Shown here: in pieces, positions 17,127 through 25,888 of the stretch
How positions within the stretch are numbered: the first letter of the stretch is position 1
Layout of the letters: the number at the start of each line of letters is the position of its first letter
Source: Roseiarcus sp963753135
GTDB taxonomy: Bacteria; Pseudomonadota; Alphaproteobacteria; Rhizobiales; Beijerinckiaceae
Reading direction: 5' to 3'
DNA: 64,000 nt
Assembly: GCA_963753135.1 (NCBI GenBank)
Contig: CAVWBA010000004.1
Location: 124,001 to 188,000, forward strand
Position numbers and translations under genes: made by a program
The notes under the pieces: model-generated
The model's input: only the letters and a program-made list of their open reading frames with translations
Told to the model about the DNA's origin: nothing
The model's database searches: none

Positions 17127-18074
17127 TTGGCAGCGACTTGGCGAGTTCTGGCGGCTTTGGTCGCGCTGATGGCGCTGCTCGCGCCTGCCAGCGCTCAAGC
17201 GCCGACGAGCGAATCCGCCCAGGCGACGCTCAACCTTTCGGCGGTCCTCAGCGGCGGCGCGGCTCCGCTTACGGGCGGCCTGCGCTGGCGCGTATTCGGC
17301 GCGCAGGCCGATCCGGACGGCTCGCATCCCCTGATCGTTGAATCCGGTCTGGCCCAGCCGATCCTGACCATACCGCCCGGCGACTATGTCGTTCATGTCG
17401 CTTTCGGGCTGGCCAGCGCGGCCAAACGCGTGACGCTCGGCGCGGAAGTCCGATCCGAACGGCTCACTTTGTCGGCGGGAGCGCTTCGGATTGAAGGCAC
17501 CCTCGCAGACGCGCCGATCGACCCGTCCAAGCTGTCGCTTGCGATCTACGTGCCGCAAAACCGCAATCCGCTCGGCAAGCTCGTCTACGCCAAGGCCAAG
17601 GCCGGCGATATCGTCGGACTGCCGGAAGGCTCCTACCATATCGTTTCAACCTATCTCGACACGGTCGCCGCTAGTTCCGGGGTGAGTCCCGCAGGCAATT
17701 CCGGGAAATCGGCGGCGCCCGCCCCGCCTGCGGCGATCCCCTCCAATTCGGTGGTCAATGCCGACATCAAGGTTGTCTCGGGCAAGCGAATCGACGTCAC
17801 CATTCGCCATCGCTGCGCGACGCTCACGCTCAAGCTTGTCAACAAGCAGGGGGCCGAGGCGCTCGCCAACACCACTTTCACGGTGCTAACCCCCGGGGGC
17901 GACGTCATCCGGGAGCTGGTGGGGGCCTTCCCCTCCCTGGTGTTGGCCGAGGGCGAGTATGTCGTCATCGCGCGGCACGAGTCCAAGGTCTACCAGTCGA
18001 CGTTCCAGGTTCAGACGGGGATGGACCGCGACGTGGAAGTTGTTGCAGAAGAGAGCGGCAAACAAGGGCCGTGA
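17127..18074 (+). CDS. Exported protein of unknown function with repeated beta-sandwich-like segments
   Basis: A 315-residue protein. Residues 1-23 form a signal peptide ending ASAQA. The mature part has repeating short beta motifs (GGLRWRVFG, PGDYVVHVAFG, EGSYHIVSTYLD, EGEYVVIARHESK), suggesting tandem Ig- or CNA-like domains around an Ala/Pro linker near 190-205. The start is a TTG behind GAGGCAG; no ATG lies before the signal peptide core. I do not recognise a named family. Confidence 0.7.
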   Translation: MAATWRVLAALVALMALLAPASAQAPTSESAQATLNLSAVLSGGAAPLTGGLRWRVFGAQADPDGSHPLIVESGLAQPILTIPPGDYVVHVAFGLASAAKRVTLGAEVRSERLTLSAGALRIEGTLADAPIDPSKLSLAIYVPQNRNPLGKLVYAKAKAGDIVGLPEGSYHIVSTYLDTVAASSGVSPAGNSGKSAAPAPPAAIPSNSVVNADIKVVSGKRIDVTIRHRCATLTLKLVNKQGAEALANTTFTVLTPGGDVIRELVGAFPSLVLAEGEYVVIARHESKVYQSTFQVQTGMDRDVEVVAEESGKQGP

Positions 18075-18078
18075 CCGG

Positions 18079-18315
18079 ATGCAGACGTTTTTCGTGCAAA
18101 TCAAATGCGCCCTCGGCCGGACCTACGAGGTCGCGAGCGCGCTGGCGGAAGCGGAAATCGCCTCGGAAATCTACTCCATCGCCGGCGACTTCGACATTCT
18201 GGCCAAGTTTTATGTCGAATCGAATGTCGATATCGGCCATTTCGTCGGTCACAAAGTGCAAGTGATCCCAGGAATCGTCGACACCCGCACCATGATCACA
18301 TTCAAGGCGTTCTAG
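18079..18315 (+). CDS. Stand-alone Lrp/AsnC ligand-binding (RAM) domain protein
   Basis: A 78-residue protein consisting only of the Lrp/AsnC effector domain: FFVQIKCALGRTYEVASAL, IYSIAGDFDILAKFYVE and VIPGIVDTRTMITFKAF. There is no helix-turn-helix, so it is not a repressor by itself; such domains bind amino acids or modify full-length Lrp oligomers. It starts 5 bp after the exported protein gene, so the two are probably co-transcribed. Confidence 0.85.
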   Translation: MQTFFVQIKCALGRTYEVASALAEAEIASEIYSIAGDFDILAKFYVESNVDIGHFVGHKVQVIPGIVDTRTMITFKAF

Positions 18316-18407
18316 GCGGCGTGACATACGCGACGCTAGACCGGCGCAGCCACGACGCCCTAAAAGGTCTTGATCTATCTTCCAGCAGCAACGGGCTCAT
18401 TCCCAAG

Positions 18408-18818
18408 ATGCGACTAAGGCTTTCTCTCGCTCTCCTGGTTCTCGCTGGCGCGGCGAACGCGGCGGAAGCGGACATGGCGTTCCTGTTCGACGCGTTGCAC
18501 GGCAAAACGCGGTACCACGCCTCGTGGGAGAAGTTAATGAAGCTTGTGCAGCCGACACCCGACTGGCTTATACGATTCAATCGGAACTTCGACGGCGTCG
18601 CCGGGCAGATGACGAGCCTTATGATCGACGGCAAGCCCTACCAAATCTCTTTCGTCTGTGAGCCAACGAATTGCGGGGAGCACAAGTTCGTCGTGCTGTT
18701 CGACGGCAGCGGTGAACGTGCCTATGGCGCGCTGGGCGGCAAGGACAATGACCCCGCCTTCTACGGCTCTCCGACGCAGTCCGAGCAGGAAGCGATGGCG
18801 AAGGCCGTCAAGGATTGA
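18408..18818 (+). CDS. Ivy-family C-type lysozyme inhibitor-like exported protein
   Basis: A 136-residue protein with a signal peptide (LRLSLALLVLAGAANA, cleavage about residue 20). The disulfide-loop motif CEPTNC, followed by GEHKFVVLFDGSGERAYGAL, matches the CKPHDC region of Ivy proteins, which protect the periplasm from host or competitor lysozymes. Assignment rests on this motif and length; the key loop is variant, so inhibition is inferred. Confidence 0.7.
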   Translation: MRLRLSLALLVLAGAANAAEADMAFLFDALHGKTRYHASWEKLMKLVQPTPDWLIRFNRNFDGVAGQMTSLMIDGKPYQISFVCEPTNCGEHKFVVLFDGSGERAYGALGGKDNDPAFYGSPTQSEQEAMAKAVKD

Positions 18819-18832
18819 AGCAACCGACCGCC

Positions 18833-19345
18833 TCAGTTCAGCTCCAGCGCGAACGGCTCTCCCTCGAAACAGTCCCGGCCCCGCCCAATTTCGGCGATCG
18901 CGTCGCTCATGCGTCCCCGCCGTCCGAGAGCGCTGTCGGCGAGCGCCACGAGCAGCGTGTTCGGCGAAGCGGTGGGCGACGCCGCGCGCAGCGAGCGCGC
19001 GACGGCGAACTCGTCGCGCTTGGGCGCAAGGGCGCATGCGGCGATGTAGGCGGCGGCGGTCGAACGGCTGACCCCGGCGAAACAATGAATGAGCATCGGC
19101 TCGGCGCGGTCCCAGGCATGGACAAATCCTATGAGCTCATCCAGATGCGAGGCGTCGGGCAGAACATGGCCGGCCGTCGCCTCGACAATATCGGAGACGG
19201 CGAGATGAAGATGGCGCGCCGGGTGGATCGCGATCGGCCGCTCGACTTCCGCGCCAGGGCTCAGAAGAGTGACAAGCGAGCGCGCGCCGGTCTTCGCGAC
19301 GGTTTCGGTTATCAGGGCGAGCGAGCAGACGTGAAGGCGGGGCAT
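18833..19345 (-). CDS. Tyrosine/dual-specificity phosphatase-like protein
   Basis: A 170-residue protein with the P-loop HCFAGVSRSTAAA near residues 86-98 (Cys-X5-Arg) and a general-acid candidate Asp in the HLHLAVSDI segment. This is the cysteine-dependent phosphatase fold common in alphaproteobacteria. Substrate unknown. It lies 23 bp downstream of the HD-domain gene on the same strand and probably ends the tag-HD-phosphatase operon. Confidence 0.82.
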   Translation of the reverse strand: MPRLHVCSLALITETVAKTGARSLVTLLSPGAEVERPIAIHPARHLHLAVSDIVEATAGHVLPDASHLDELIGFVHAWDRAEPMLIHCFAGVSRSTAAAYIAACALAPKRDEFAVARSLRAASPTASPNTLLVALADSALGRRGRMSDAIAEIGRGRDCFEGEPFALELN

Positions 19346-19368
19346 AGAACGGCTCTCTTGGCGGCGGC

Positions 19369-19983
19369 TTATAGGGATCTGGCGACCTCGGCGTCGAGTT
19401 CGGCGAAACGGGTGAGAAACTGGGTTTCGACGTCGGGAGGCCGCATCGGCTCGAGGAAGGCGGCGAAATCACGGATCTTGGGGTCAGGCTCGCCAAACAG
19501 TTTGCGCGCTTCCGCAATCGAGAAGCCGGCAAGCGCGGTCGCTTCGAGATAGGCCGAAGCGCGGTCGGCGATCTTGATGCGGCGGTCGAGATCATCCGGC
19601 GATTCAGCGGGCAGGCCGAAGCGGACGAGGACCGCGCGCTTGAGCCGCTCCTCGATCAGCTTGTAATCGCCGCCGATCGCCGCCTTGAAAGGCGAGATCA
19701 TGTCGCCGATCACATATTCCGGCGCGTCATGCAGCAGCGCCGCCAGCCGAGCCTGGGCGGGGGGCGAGACCTCCGCGGCTGCGAACAACGCCTCCACCAA
19801 CAGGGAATGTTGCGCGACGGAAAAGATCTCAGGTCCCCTCGTCTGACCGTTCCAGCGAGCCACCCGCGCAAGGCCGTGCGCGATGTCGGCAATCTCGACG
19901 TCGAGCGGCGAGGGATCGATGAGATCGAGCCGCCGTCCGGACAACATCCGCTGCCAAGCGCGCCGCGGAGCGCGATCACTCAT
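19369..19983 (-). CDS. HD-domain phosphohydrolase (YfbR-like 5'-nucleotidase type)
   Basis: A 204-residue metal-dependent hydrolase. Ligands are visible in SVAQHSLLVEAL (first His), LLHDAPEYVIGDM (HD) and the IKIADRASAYLEA Asp near residue 140. The ATG overlaps the tag stop by 4 bp (ATGA). The frame is open upstream only as an antisense/alternate frame of tag. Nucleotide dephosphorylation is the family role. Confidence 0.83.
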   Translation of the reverse strand: MSDRAPRRAWQRMLSGRRLDLIDPSPLDVEIADIAHGLARVARWNGQTRGPEIFSVAQHSLLVEALFAAAEVSPPAQARLAALLHDAPEYVIGDMISPFKAAIGGDYKLIEERLKRAVLVRFGLPAESPDDLDRRIKIADRASAYLEATALAGFSIAEARKLFGEPDPKIRDFAAFLEPMRPPDVETQFLTRFAELDAEVARSL

Positions 19984-20642
19984 GACTTGAGCTCGCGCGC
20001 CAGCGTCCGGCAGGCCTCGTGACGGCAGCAGTCGACCAGATGATCGTTGACCATGCCGGTCGCCTGCATGAAGGCGTAGATGATCGTCGGCCCGACAAAA
20101 TTGCCGCCCCGCGCACGCAAATCCTTGGCGATGGCGCGGGAAACGTCGCTCTCGGCCGGCACGTCCTTGAAGCTCATTCGCGCATTGTCGATCGGGCGTC
20201 CGTCGACAAAACTCCACAAATGACGCGCGAAGCCGCCTTTGTCCGCGAAGTCGAGCACGATGCGGGCGAGCGCCACCGTCGCCTCGATCTTGGCCCGGTT
20301 GCGGACGATGCCGGCGTCCTGCATCAGCGCGTCCATTTTCTTGTCGCTCCAGCGCACGATCTTTTCCGGGTCGAAGCCGTCGAACGCCTGGCGGAAAGCG
20401 GGGCGTTTGCGCAGGATGGTGATCCAGGAGAGTCCGGCCTGGAAGCCGTCGAGCGCCAGTTTCTCGAACATCGCGCGATCGTCGTATTCGGGCACGCCCC
20501 ATTCCTCGTCATGATAGGCGAGATAGAGCGGATCGACGCCAGGCCACGGACAGCGCGTCAATCCGTCGGCGCCCCGGAGCGCCGTGAGGACGCGCGGCGG
20601 CTTTTCCTTTTCGATGAGCGGCGGCTTTTCTTTTCCGGCCAT
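19980..20642 (-). CDS. tag: DNA-3-methyladenine glycosylase I
   Basis: A 220-residue base-excision repair enzyme. Hallmarks are RCPWPGVDPLYLAYHDEEWG, FEKLALDGFQAGLSWITILR and the zinc-binding C-terminal NDHLVDCCRH. Residues 1-20 (EKPPLIEKEKPP) are an extra low-complexity head. Removal of 3-methyladenine fits a methylating, C1-rich physiology, but tag is widespread. Confidence 0.93.
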   Translation of the reverse strand: MAGKEKPPLIEKEKPPRVLTALRGADGLTRCPWPGVDPLYLAYHDEEWGVPEYDDRAMFEKLALDGFQAGLSWITILRKRPAFRQAFDGFDPEKIVRWSDKKMDALMQDAGIVRNRAKIEATVALARIVLDFADKGGFARHLWSFVDGRPIDNARMSFKDVPAESDVSRAIAKDLRARGGNFVGPTIIYAFMQATGMVNDHLVDCCRHEACRTLARELKS

Positions 20643-20747
20643 TGGCGACCTTCCCTCCTCAACCGTCCCCAGGCAAACCGTTTGACCCGCCCGGAATCCC
20701 GCTCATAGACTTCGCTTCTTCGTGGACCAACTCAAGGGGCATAGACC

Positions 20748-21731
20748 ATGAGTTTTCGCGCCGTTCGAGCCGACAAGACCGACGCCGGGCAGGTCGTCAA
20801 TCTCGTCGAGATGGACGAGTCCGAGCTAATGGACGGCGACGTCACGATCCGCGTCACCCATTCGACCGTCAACTACAAGGACGGGCTGGCGCTCAGCGGC
20901 AAGTCACCGGTCATTCGTCGGTTTCCCATGGTGCTCGGCGTCGACCTCGCCGGAATCGTGGAGAGTTCCCGCCGCTCGGACTTTGCGCCGGGCGACGAGG
21001 TGGTGCTGACCGGCTACGGACTGAGCGAGACCCATTTCGGCGGCTATGCCGAAAGAGCGCGCGTGAACGGCGACTGGCTGGTCAAGCTGCCGACCGGCCT
21101 CACCCGGGCCGAGGCCATGGCGATCGGCACAGCCGGCTTCACCGCGATGCTGGCGCTGATGGCGATCGAGCGGCATGACCTGACGCCGTCCGCTGGCGCG
21201 GCGCTGGTGACCGGGGCGGCGGGCGGCGTCGGCTCGATGGCGATCTCGCTCTTCTCCGACAAAGGCTGGCGGGTGATCGCCTCCACCGGGCGCGCAAGCG
21301 AGGCCGGATATCTCAAGGCGCTCGGCGCGGACGAGATCATCGACCGCGCGACGCTGAGCAGCCCCGGCAGGCCGCTCGGCAAGGAGCAATGGGCCGCGGC
21401 GATCGACAGCGTCGGCTCGACCACGCTCGCCAACGTGCTGGCGCAAACGCGCTACGGCGGCGCGGTCGCGTCTTGTGGGCTCGCCGGCGGCATGGACTTA
21501 GCGACCACGGTCGCGCCGTTCATCCTGCGTGGTGTCTCGCTCCTGGGCATCGACAGCGTCCACTGCCCGACCGACCGCCGGCTCGAAGCCTGGCGGCGCC
21601 TGGCGCTCGACCTCGACCGCTTGAAGCTCGCCTCGATGACCCGGACCATTCCCCTGGCCGAGGTGTTCGACGCCGGGGCCCGCATCCTCAAGGGCGAGAC
21701 CCGCGGACGGCTGGTGGTGACCATCCCGTGA
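20748..21731 (+). CDS. acuI: Acrylyl-CoA reductase AcuI/YhdH-type MDR oxidoreductase
   Basis: A 327-residue zinc-free medium-chain dehydrogenase/reductase. It has STVNYKDGLALSGK, the cofactor motif VTGAAGGVGSMAISL at ~155-169 and SCGLAGGMDL. The close AcuI/YhdH pattern indicates NADPH-dependent reduction of acrylyl-CoA to propionyl-CoA, which would detoxify acrylate. A tight hairpin terminator follows 57 bp later. Confidence 0.88.
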   Translation: MSFRAVRADKTDAGQVVNLVEMDESELMDGDVTIRVTHSTVNYKDGLALSGKSPVIRRFPMVLGVDLAGIVESSRRSDFAPGDEVVLTGYGLSETHFGGYAERARVNGDWLVKLPTGLTRAEAMAIGTAGFTAMLALMAIERHDLTPSAGAALVTGAAGGVGSMAISLFSDKGWRVIASTGRASEAGYLKALGADEIIDRATLSSPGRPLGKEQWAAAIDSVGSTTLANVLAQTRYGGAVASCGLAGGMDLATTVAPFILRGVSLLGIDSVHCPTDRRLEAWRRLALDLDRLKLASMTRTIPLAEVFDAGARILKGETRGRLVVTIP

Positions 21732-21788
21732 GGCGCGGCCCGGCGGGGCGAATACAACCCCGAAGCGGGAATCCGCTTCAAATATATG

Positions 21789-21834
21789 AAAGCCCGTGAA
21801 AGGAAATGAAAGGAAATTTCCTTTCACGGGCTTT
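21789..21834 (+). terminator. 19-bp perfect inverted repeat, rho-independent terminator-like, after acuI
   Basis: Left arm 21789-21807 (starting AAAGCCCGTGAAAGG) and right arm 21816-21834 pair perfectly over 19 bp with an 8-base loop, then a short T-rich run. The AT-rich repeat GGAAATGAAAGGAAATTTCC in the middle is unlike the local DNA. It fits a terminator, but it is longer than usual and could also be a mobile-element end. Confidence 0.7.
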
Positions 21835-21846
21835 TATTAATTTCTC

Positions 21847-21871
21847 GGAATCTGGACTTTCAATGGGTTAC
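21847..21871 (-). repeat. 26-base motif, copy B (inverted relative to 13235-13260)
   Basis: Inverted partner of the motif at 13235, lying directly after the 19-bp hairpin and about 110 bases before the IS66 remnant. The pair brackets 8.6 kb of accessory-type genes. Confidence 0.5.
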
Positions 21872-21984
21872 ACGGAAAAAAAAGTAATCGGGGCAAATTT
21901 CCGGGCGGAGGGGGAATCCCAAGCGCCAAAAAGTATGATTCAAGCTTTGGATGTCCACCGAATCGGGGGGGTCCGCTTGAACGC

Positions 21985-22450
21985 ATGACGCCAGCCGAAC
22001 TGATCGGCCTGGTTCGCGCCTTGATTGGCGAGGCGACCCGGCCTCGGGCGGAGAACGCGCGCGGCCTGACGGAATTGCGGGTCACGCCCGATCCGGTGCG
22101 CCTGGCCAGCGAAGCGGCGTTGTGGGGCGCCATCGAAGCCGAGGGCCTGCTCGCCCAAGCCGTCATCGTCTTAGGACGACGCCGGCCAGTTCCGCGTCGG
22201 CGTCCACGCCCTGTGCTGGGTTTACGCCGAGCGGCTCATCCACAAGCTCGTTCCCGCCAACGATCGGCAGCGCAACGCCATCGAGGTCGCCAAGCGGATG
22301 GTCTGGTGGTTCTATCGCCAGCTGAAAGACTACAAACTCGCCCAAGCTCCAAACGCGCCGCGCAACTGAGCGCCCGCTTCGACCGCATCTTCAAGCGCCG
22401 GACCGGCTACGCGACTCTCGAACATTTGTTGAAATGCCATCCTTCTCCTC
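21985..22450 (+). pseudogene. Degenerate IS66-family transposase (TnpC-type) fragment
   Basis: Pieces of one transposase survive in changing frames: LASEAALWGAIEAEGLLAQA, then DDAGQFRVGVHALCWVYAER with LIHKLVPANDRQRNAIE, then ARFDRIFKRRTGYATLEHLL. The central DDAGQF...HALCW block is the IS66 catalytic-domain signature. The N-terminal two thirds are missing and at least two frameshifts and a stop are present. No terminal inverted repeats were identified. A dead insertion-sequence relic. Confidence 0.8.
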
Positions 22451-22567
22451 GAGAAATCGCCGGGTCGTTCTCCGGGCAAGAGAAAACTTTATAATATGAA
22501 ATTCTGATTTTACCAAGTCAATGTTCGCGGAACTCGGGATTTTTAGCTCGCCCATTCACCACCTTTC

Positions 22568-23140
22568 TCAATGCGTCGCGCTAGCGGCGAAGACCTGCGC
22601 GGCCTTGTCCTTGAGCCAAGTCCACGCTTCCGCCTCTGCCGGTCCTGCCGTTTTGCTGACGGTGATGTCGAGGCGGGCAAGCTCCGCCTCGACGTCGGCG
22701 CGGGGCAGAAGATGCAAGCGGCTTACCATGACCGCGCCTTCGATGACGGCCGCCTGCGCGCGGTTGAACCCCTGGAAGGGCGCGTGCGAGGCGTGATGCG
22801 CGACACGGCAAACGAAGCGAGGTCTCAGCTCATGTTCCCGCACCTCGACGACGACGAGTTCGAGATGCGACAATGTCGCCTTGAGACGCGGCGCGGCGAC
22901 GACCTCGGCGCGGGTCAGCGGCCAGTCGCGGTGTCCGGTGAGACATCCCGCAAAGATGCGCACGTCGTCGGTGAAGTTGGCGACGGCGAACGGCGCCTGG
23001 CGCAGATTGTCGAGCGTCGTCGACGGATGAAACGGCGCCAAAATCCATCCCTCGCCTTCGGCGATCAGTCCTAAAGGCGCGATATGGGGCTGGCCTTGCG
23101 CATTGACCGTGGTCACGATCGCCTCGCGAATCAACGGCAT
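22568..23140 (-). CDS. DUF447-type flavin-binding split-barrel protein, H4MPT-associated
   Basis: A 190-residue protein: IREAIVTTVNAQGQPHIAPL, APFHPSTTLDNLRQAPFAVA, FTDDVRIFAGCLTG and the C-terminal FNRAQAAVIEGAVMVSRLHL. This family occurs with H4MPT genes in archaea and methylotrophs; its biochemical role is not established. It ends a four-gene run (kinase, flavoprotein, DUF6513, DUF447) with near-zero spacing, which supports a shared function in cofactor synthesis. Confidence 0.82.
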   Translation of the reverse strand: MPLIREAIVTTVNAQGQPHIAPLGLIAEGEGWILAPFHPSTTLDNLRQAPFAVANFTDDVRIFAGCLTGHRDWPLTRAEVVAAPRLKATLSHLELVVVEVREHELRPRFVCRVAHHASHAPFQGFNRAQAAVIEGAVMVSRLHLLPRADVEAELARLDITVSKTAGPAEAEAWTWLKDKAAQVFAASATH

Positions 23141-23144
23141 TGAG

Positions 23145-24542
23145 TTATCCGTCCGCCGTTCGCGCGCGAAGCGTGTGGCCTGCTTCGCTTAAGCGCGTCC
23201 TGTCCTCGGCGCGCCGATCGGTTGCGCAACCCCAATTGAGCGGCTCGTCCTGAGCATAACGTTTGCCAAGCTGAAAAGCGATTTCGGCCTTCGTCAATTC
23301 GGCCCCGAGATAGAAGGCGTGTGCGCCGTCCTTTTCGACCCCGAGTTTGTCGAACAGCGCAAACGCGTCCTGAGCGACAAAATGGCCGGCGCTGTTGTAG
23401 ACGTGAATTCCGTCCTCGGCCGCCTCGATGCGGTAGCTCTTGTCCTTCACAAGCGCGGCGGCCTCCGCGATCTCCGGACCGGTATAGGGGAACGGCGCGA
23501 GGTCGTGGACTTGCATGAGGGCCCGTCCATAGCCTCTGGGCAAGCTGTGGTCTGCGAGCGCCGCGTACATGATGCGCCGCGCTGCGTCATGCTCCTGGAT
23601 CGTGCGGCGCGTGCGCGGGCCGACATGGACGGTGAGCACGTTACCGATGGCGAGTTCCGAGCAGATCCCGAGCAGCAAGGCCGTGACGCCGACGGAGTCG
23701 GCGTCGGTAAGTTCGGTCAGGTTGCCGGTGCCCATCAGCATTTCCGCGTCCGGCAGACGCGCTCGCGCGTCGCGGTAGCGCGAGAGCGACTCGGCGAAGC
23801 CGAAGTGGATCGGATCGATGACGGGATCGAGGATGGCCTTGAGACCACGCTTTTCGGCTTCCTCGGCGGCGCGATAAAGCGAGGCGAGATCGCCGTGCCG
23901 GGCCGGGATCAACACCGGCCGCGCGCCGCTCTCCTCGGCGATGGCGAGATTGCGCTCAGTCAAGCTTAGGAGATAGTCCGCGCCAGCGCGGCCGCCCCGT
24001 CGCAACTCGTCCGGATCGGCTGAATCGACGCTGACCGCCAATCCCCTCGCCTTCAATTCTCGCACCGCATCTTCGAGATGGGGGAAGGGCGTGTCTGGCA
24101 AGCACCCGAGATCGATGACGTCGGCGCCTTCGGCGCGCAAGAGCGCCGCGCGAGCGATGATCGCCTCGAGGCTCATCTGCGAAGCCTCGACAATCTCGGC
24201 AAAGATGCGCAGTGCATGGCGGGACAAATCGAGAGCCGCTCCGGCCTTCCCGAGAAACGCCGGCAGGTCTCTCAATTCATCGGGTCCCCGCTCGAACGGA
24301 ACGCCAAATTCCTGAGCCAACCGCGTGAGGTCCGCGCGGCAGCGGCCGGGGACGACGACGCGATCGGCTTCAAGCGGGCGCGGCAGCCTGCGGATGAGGA
24401 TGGGCTCGGTCATCAGCGCCGCAACCTTGACGCCCACGTTGAAGATCGACCAGTCGAACGCCGTTGGCTCCAGATCCTGCAGGACCTTCTCAAGGCGCTT
24501 CTCAGCCAGTCGGCCGGTCAGAAACAGGATCCGTTCCTTCAT
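23145..24542 (-). CDS. Dihydropteroate synthase-like protein of the H4MPT cluster (DUF6513)
   Basis: A 465-residue protein. An N-terminal domain (ERILFLTGRLAEKRLEKVL) precedes a DHPS-like TIM barrel with GADVIDLGCLP, VSVDSADPDEL, ILDPVIDPIHFGF and MGTGNLTELTDADSVGVTAL. It is found in bacteria and archaea that make H4MPT and is thought to act in pterin cofactor assembly; the reaction is not settled. The ATG at 24542 overlaps the flavoprotein stop (ATGA). Confidence 0.83.
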   Translation of the reverse strand: MKERILFLTGRLAEKRLEKVLQDLEPTAFDWSIFNVGVKVAALMTEPILIRRLPRPLEADRVVVPGRCRADLTRLAQEFGVPFERGPDELRDLPAFLGKAGAALDLSRHALRIFAEIVEASQMSLEAIIARAALLRAEGADVIDLGCLPDTPFPHLEDAVRELKARGLAVSVDSADPDELRRGGRAGADYLLSLTERNLAIAEESGARPVLIPARHGDLASLYRAAEEAEKRGLKAILDPVIDPIHFGFAESLSRYRDARARLPDAEMLMGTGNLTELTDADSVGVTALLLGICSELAIGNVLTVHVGPRTRRTIQEHDAARRIMYAALADHSLPRGYGRALMQVHDLAPFPYTGPEIAEAAALVKDKSYRIEAAEDGIHVYNSAGHFVAQDAFALFDKLGVEKDGAHAFYLGAELTKAEIAFQLGKRYAQDEPLNWGCATDRRAEDRTRLSEAGHTLRARTADG

Positions 24543-25084
24543 GCCGCGACTTTGCTTCGTCGCTGCGCAATCGTCTCGTGAAGCTCGGCGATCGAGTCGA
24601 CCGTCGTCACGCCGGCGAAGCCTCCCAGACGCTCGCGGTTCTCCAGATCGATCGGCCGCGGATAGACCTTCACCATTCCCTTCGGCGCTTCCGTCTCGAG
24701 CTCGGGCGCCGTGTCGCAGGCGAAGACAATGGTCGGGACGCGGCATTTTCCCGCCTGAGCGAAGACGTTGGTGATGAAGTCGTCGGAAATCCCGTAGACG
24801 AATTTGGCGACCGCGTTCGAAGTCGCGGGAGCGACGATCAGCGTATGGTAAATGCCGTAGTAGAATTGTCCGACGGTGACGGAGCTCGCGGACGTGTCGC
24901 GATAAAGGCGCACGGAGCGCGGCAAGTCGAGCTCCTGCTTGTACATGCGCAGGACTTCGGCTCCCGCCTTGCTGAGAAAGAGGTCTACATGTTCGAGCTC
25001 ATGGATTAGGGCCAGCGTTTCCTTCAGGAAATGGCCGGATCCGGTGAGCGCCCATCCCCAGCGCGGCGTTTGGCGTTTGGTCAT
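24539..25084 (-). CDS. Flavoprotein, dihydromethanopterin reductase (DmrB/AfpA)-like
   Basis: A 181-residue FMN-binding flavodoxin-like protein: WGWALTGSGHFLKETLAL, VAPATSNAVAKFVYGISDDF and VPTIVFACDTAPELE. Homologues in H4MPT clusters are proposed to reduce dihydromethanopterin to the active tetrahydro form; that function is inferred from family and context. Overlaps the DUF6513 gene by 4 bp. Confidence 0.78.
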   Translation of the reverse strand: MTKRQTPRWGWALTGSGHFLKETLALIHELEHVDLFLSKAGAEVLRMYKQELDLPRSVRLYRDTSASSVTVGQFYYGIYHTLIVAPATSNAVAKFVYGISDDFITNVFAQAGKCRVPTIVFACDTAPELETEAPKGMVKVYPRPIDLENRERLGGFAGVTTVDSIAELHETIAQRRSKVAA

Positions 25085-25104
25085 TTGACTGCCGGCGGTC
25101 GGTT

Positions 25105-25770
25105 TTAGGTCGCCGCTACGATTTCAGGAAATATTGCTCCCCGCAACCCGTCGGCGAGCCGGCCACTGTCGGTCGGCCCAGCGAGCCAAGCCCGAGCGCC
25201 GCTCTCCTTCAGATAGCGCGGGAATAGCGGATCCACGACGCCGCGTGCGGCGAGGTTTTGAGCGCTGACTGTCGTGGCTTCGAAATGGCCATGCTTGACC
25301 AGCACCAAACGGCTCGCGCCGAGCGCGCCCGCCAGCCACGCAGAGAGGCTGTCGGAAGTGAGGTCCCAGCTTTCCGGCAACCCGGCCGCCCGCGCCATCG
25401 GTTCCGGCGACCAGATGGGAACCTTGCCACACCTGAGCGCACGCAGAAGCGCCGAACGCGACGCGGCCAGCCGCAAGGCTGGATTGAGGCTCTCAAGCGC
25501 TAAGCCGAACTGCGCCATCGCCATCAGCGCCATAATATGCGCCGCGGGATCGTCAAAGCCAATCGAGGCTTGGGCCGTTCGCACTGCGTCGGCAAAGGGG
25601 CCGCCGCCCGGCACAATCACAATCGAGCCTGCCTCGGCCGCGATCGCGGTCAGCCAATCCTTGAGATGCGGCCCGGTTGCGTGGCTGCCGCCCAACTTCA
25701 CGATGGCGAGGCGTGAGCGCGAGGAGCGGGCGCCGACCTGCTCTATAAGCTTGACCAGAATCCCTCGCAT
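25105..25770 (-). CDS. Amino acid kinase-fold protein of the C1 cluster (MfnE-like)
   Basis: A 221-residue protein with the nucleotide-binding IVKLGGSHATG and IVIVPGGGPFADAVR elements and a later WDLTSDSLSAWLAGALGASR segment. In methanogens the related MfnE phosphorylates a furan intermediate of methanofuran synthesis. The bacterial homologue in methylotroph clusters plausibly does the same. ATG at 25770 preferred over TTG at 25773. First gene of the leftward run, divergent from the next gene. Confidence 0.78.
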   Translation of the reverse strand: MRGILVKLIEQVGARSSRSRLAIVKLGGSHATGPHLKDWLTAIAAEAGSIVIVPGGGPFADAVRTAQASIGFDDPAAHIMALMAMAQFGLALESLNPALRLAASRSALLRALRCGKVPIWSPEPMARAAGLPESWDLTSDSLSAWLAGALGASRLVLVKHGHFEATTVSAQNLAARGVVDPLFPRYLKESGARAWLAGPTDSGRLADGLRGAIFPEIVAAT

Positions 25771-25888
25771 CAATCACGGGGCGCGCGGCGCTACTTTAGG
25801 AGTTCGAGCCTCGATCCTGTCGAGGAGAGACTTGCCCGCCTCGACATTTGGTAGGATTGAACGTCGCTTCGGACATTTGGGGGGAACG

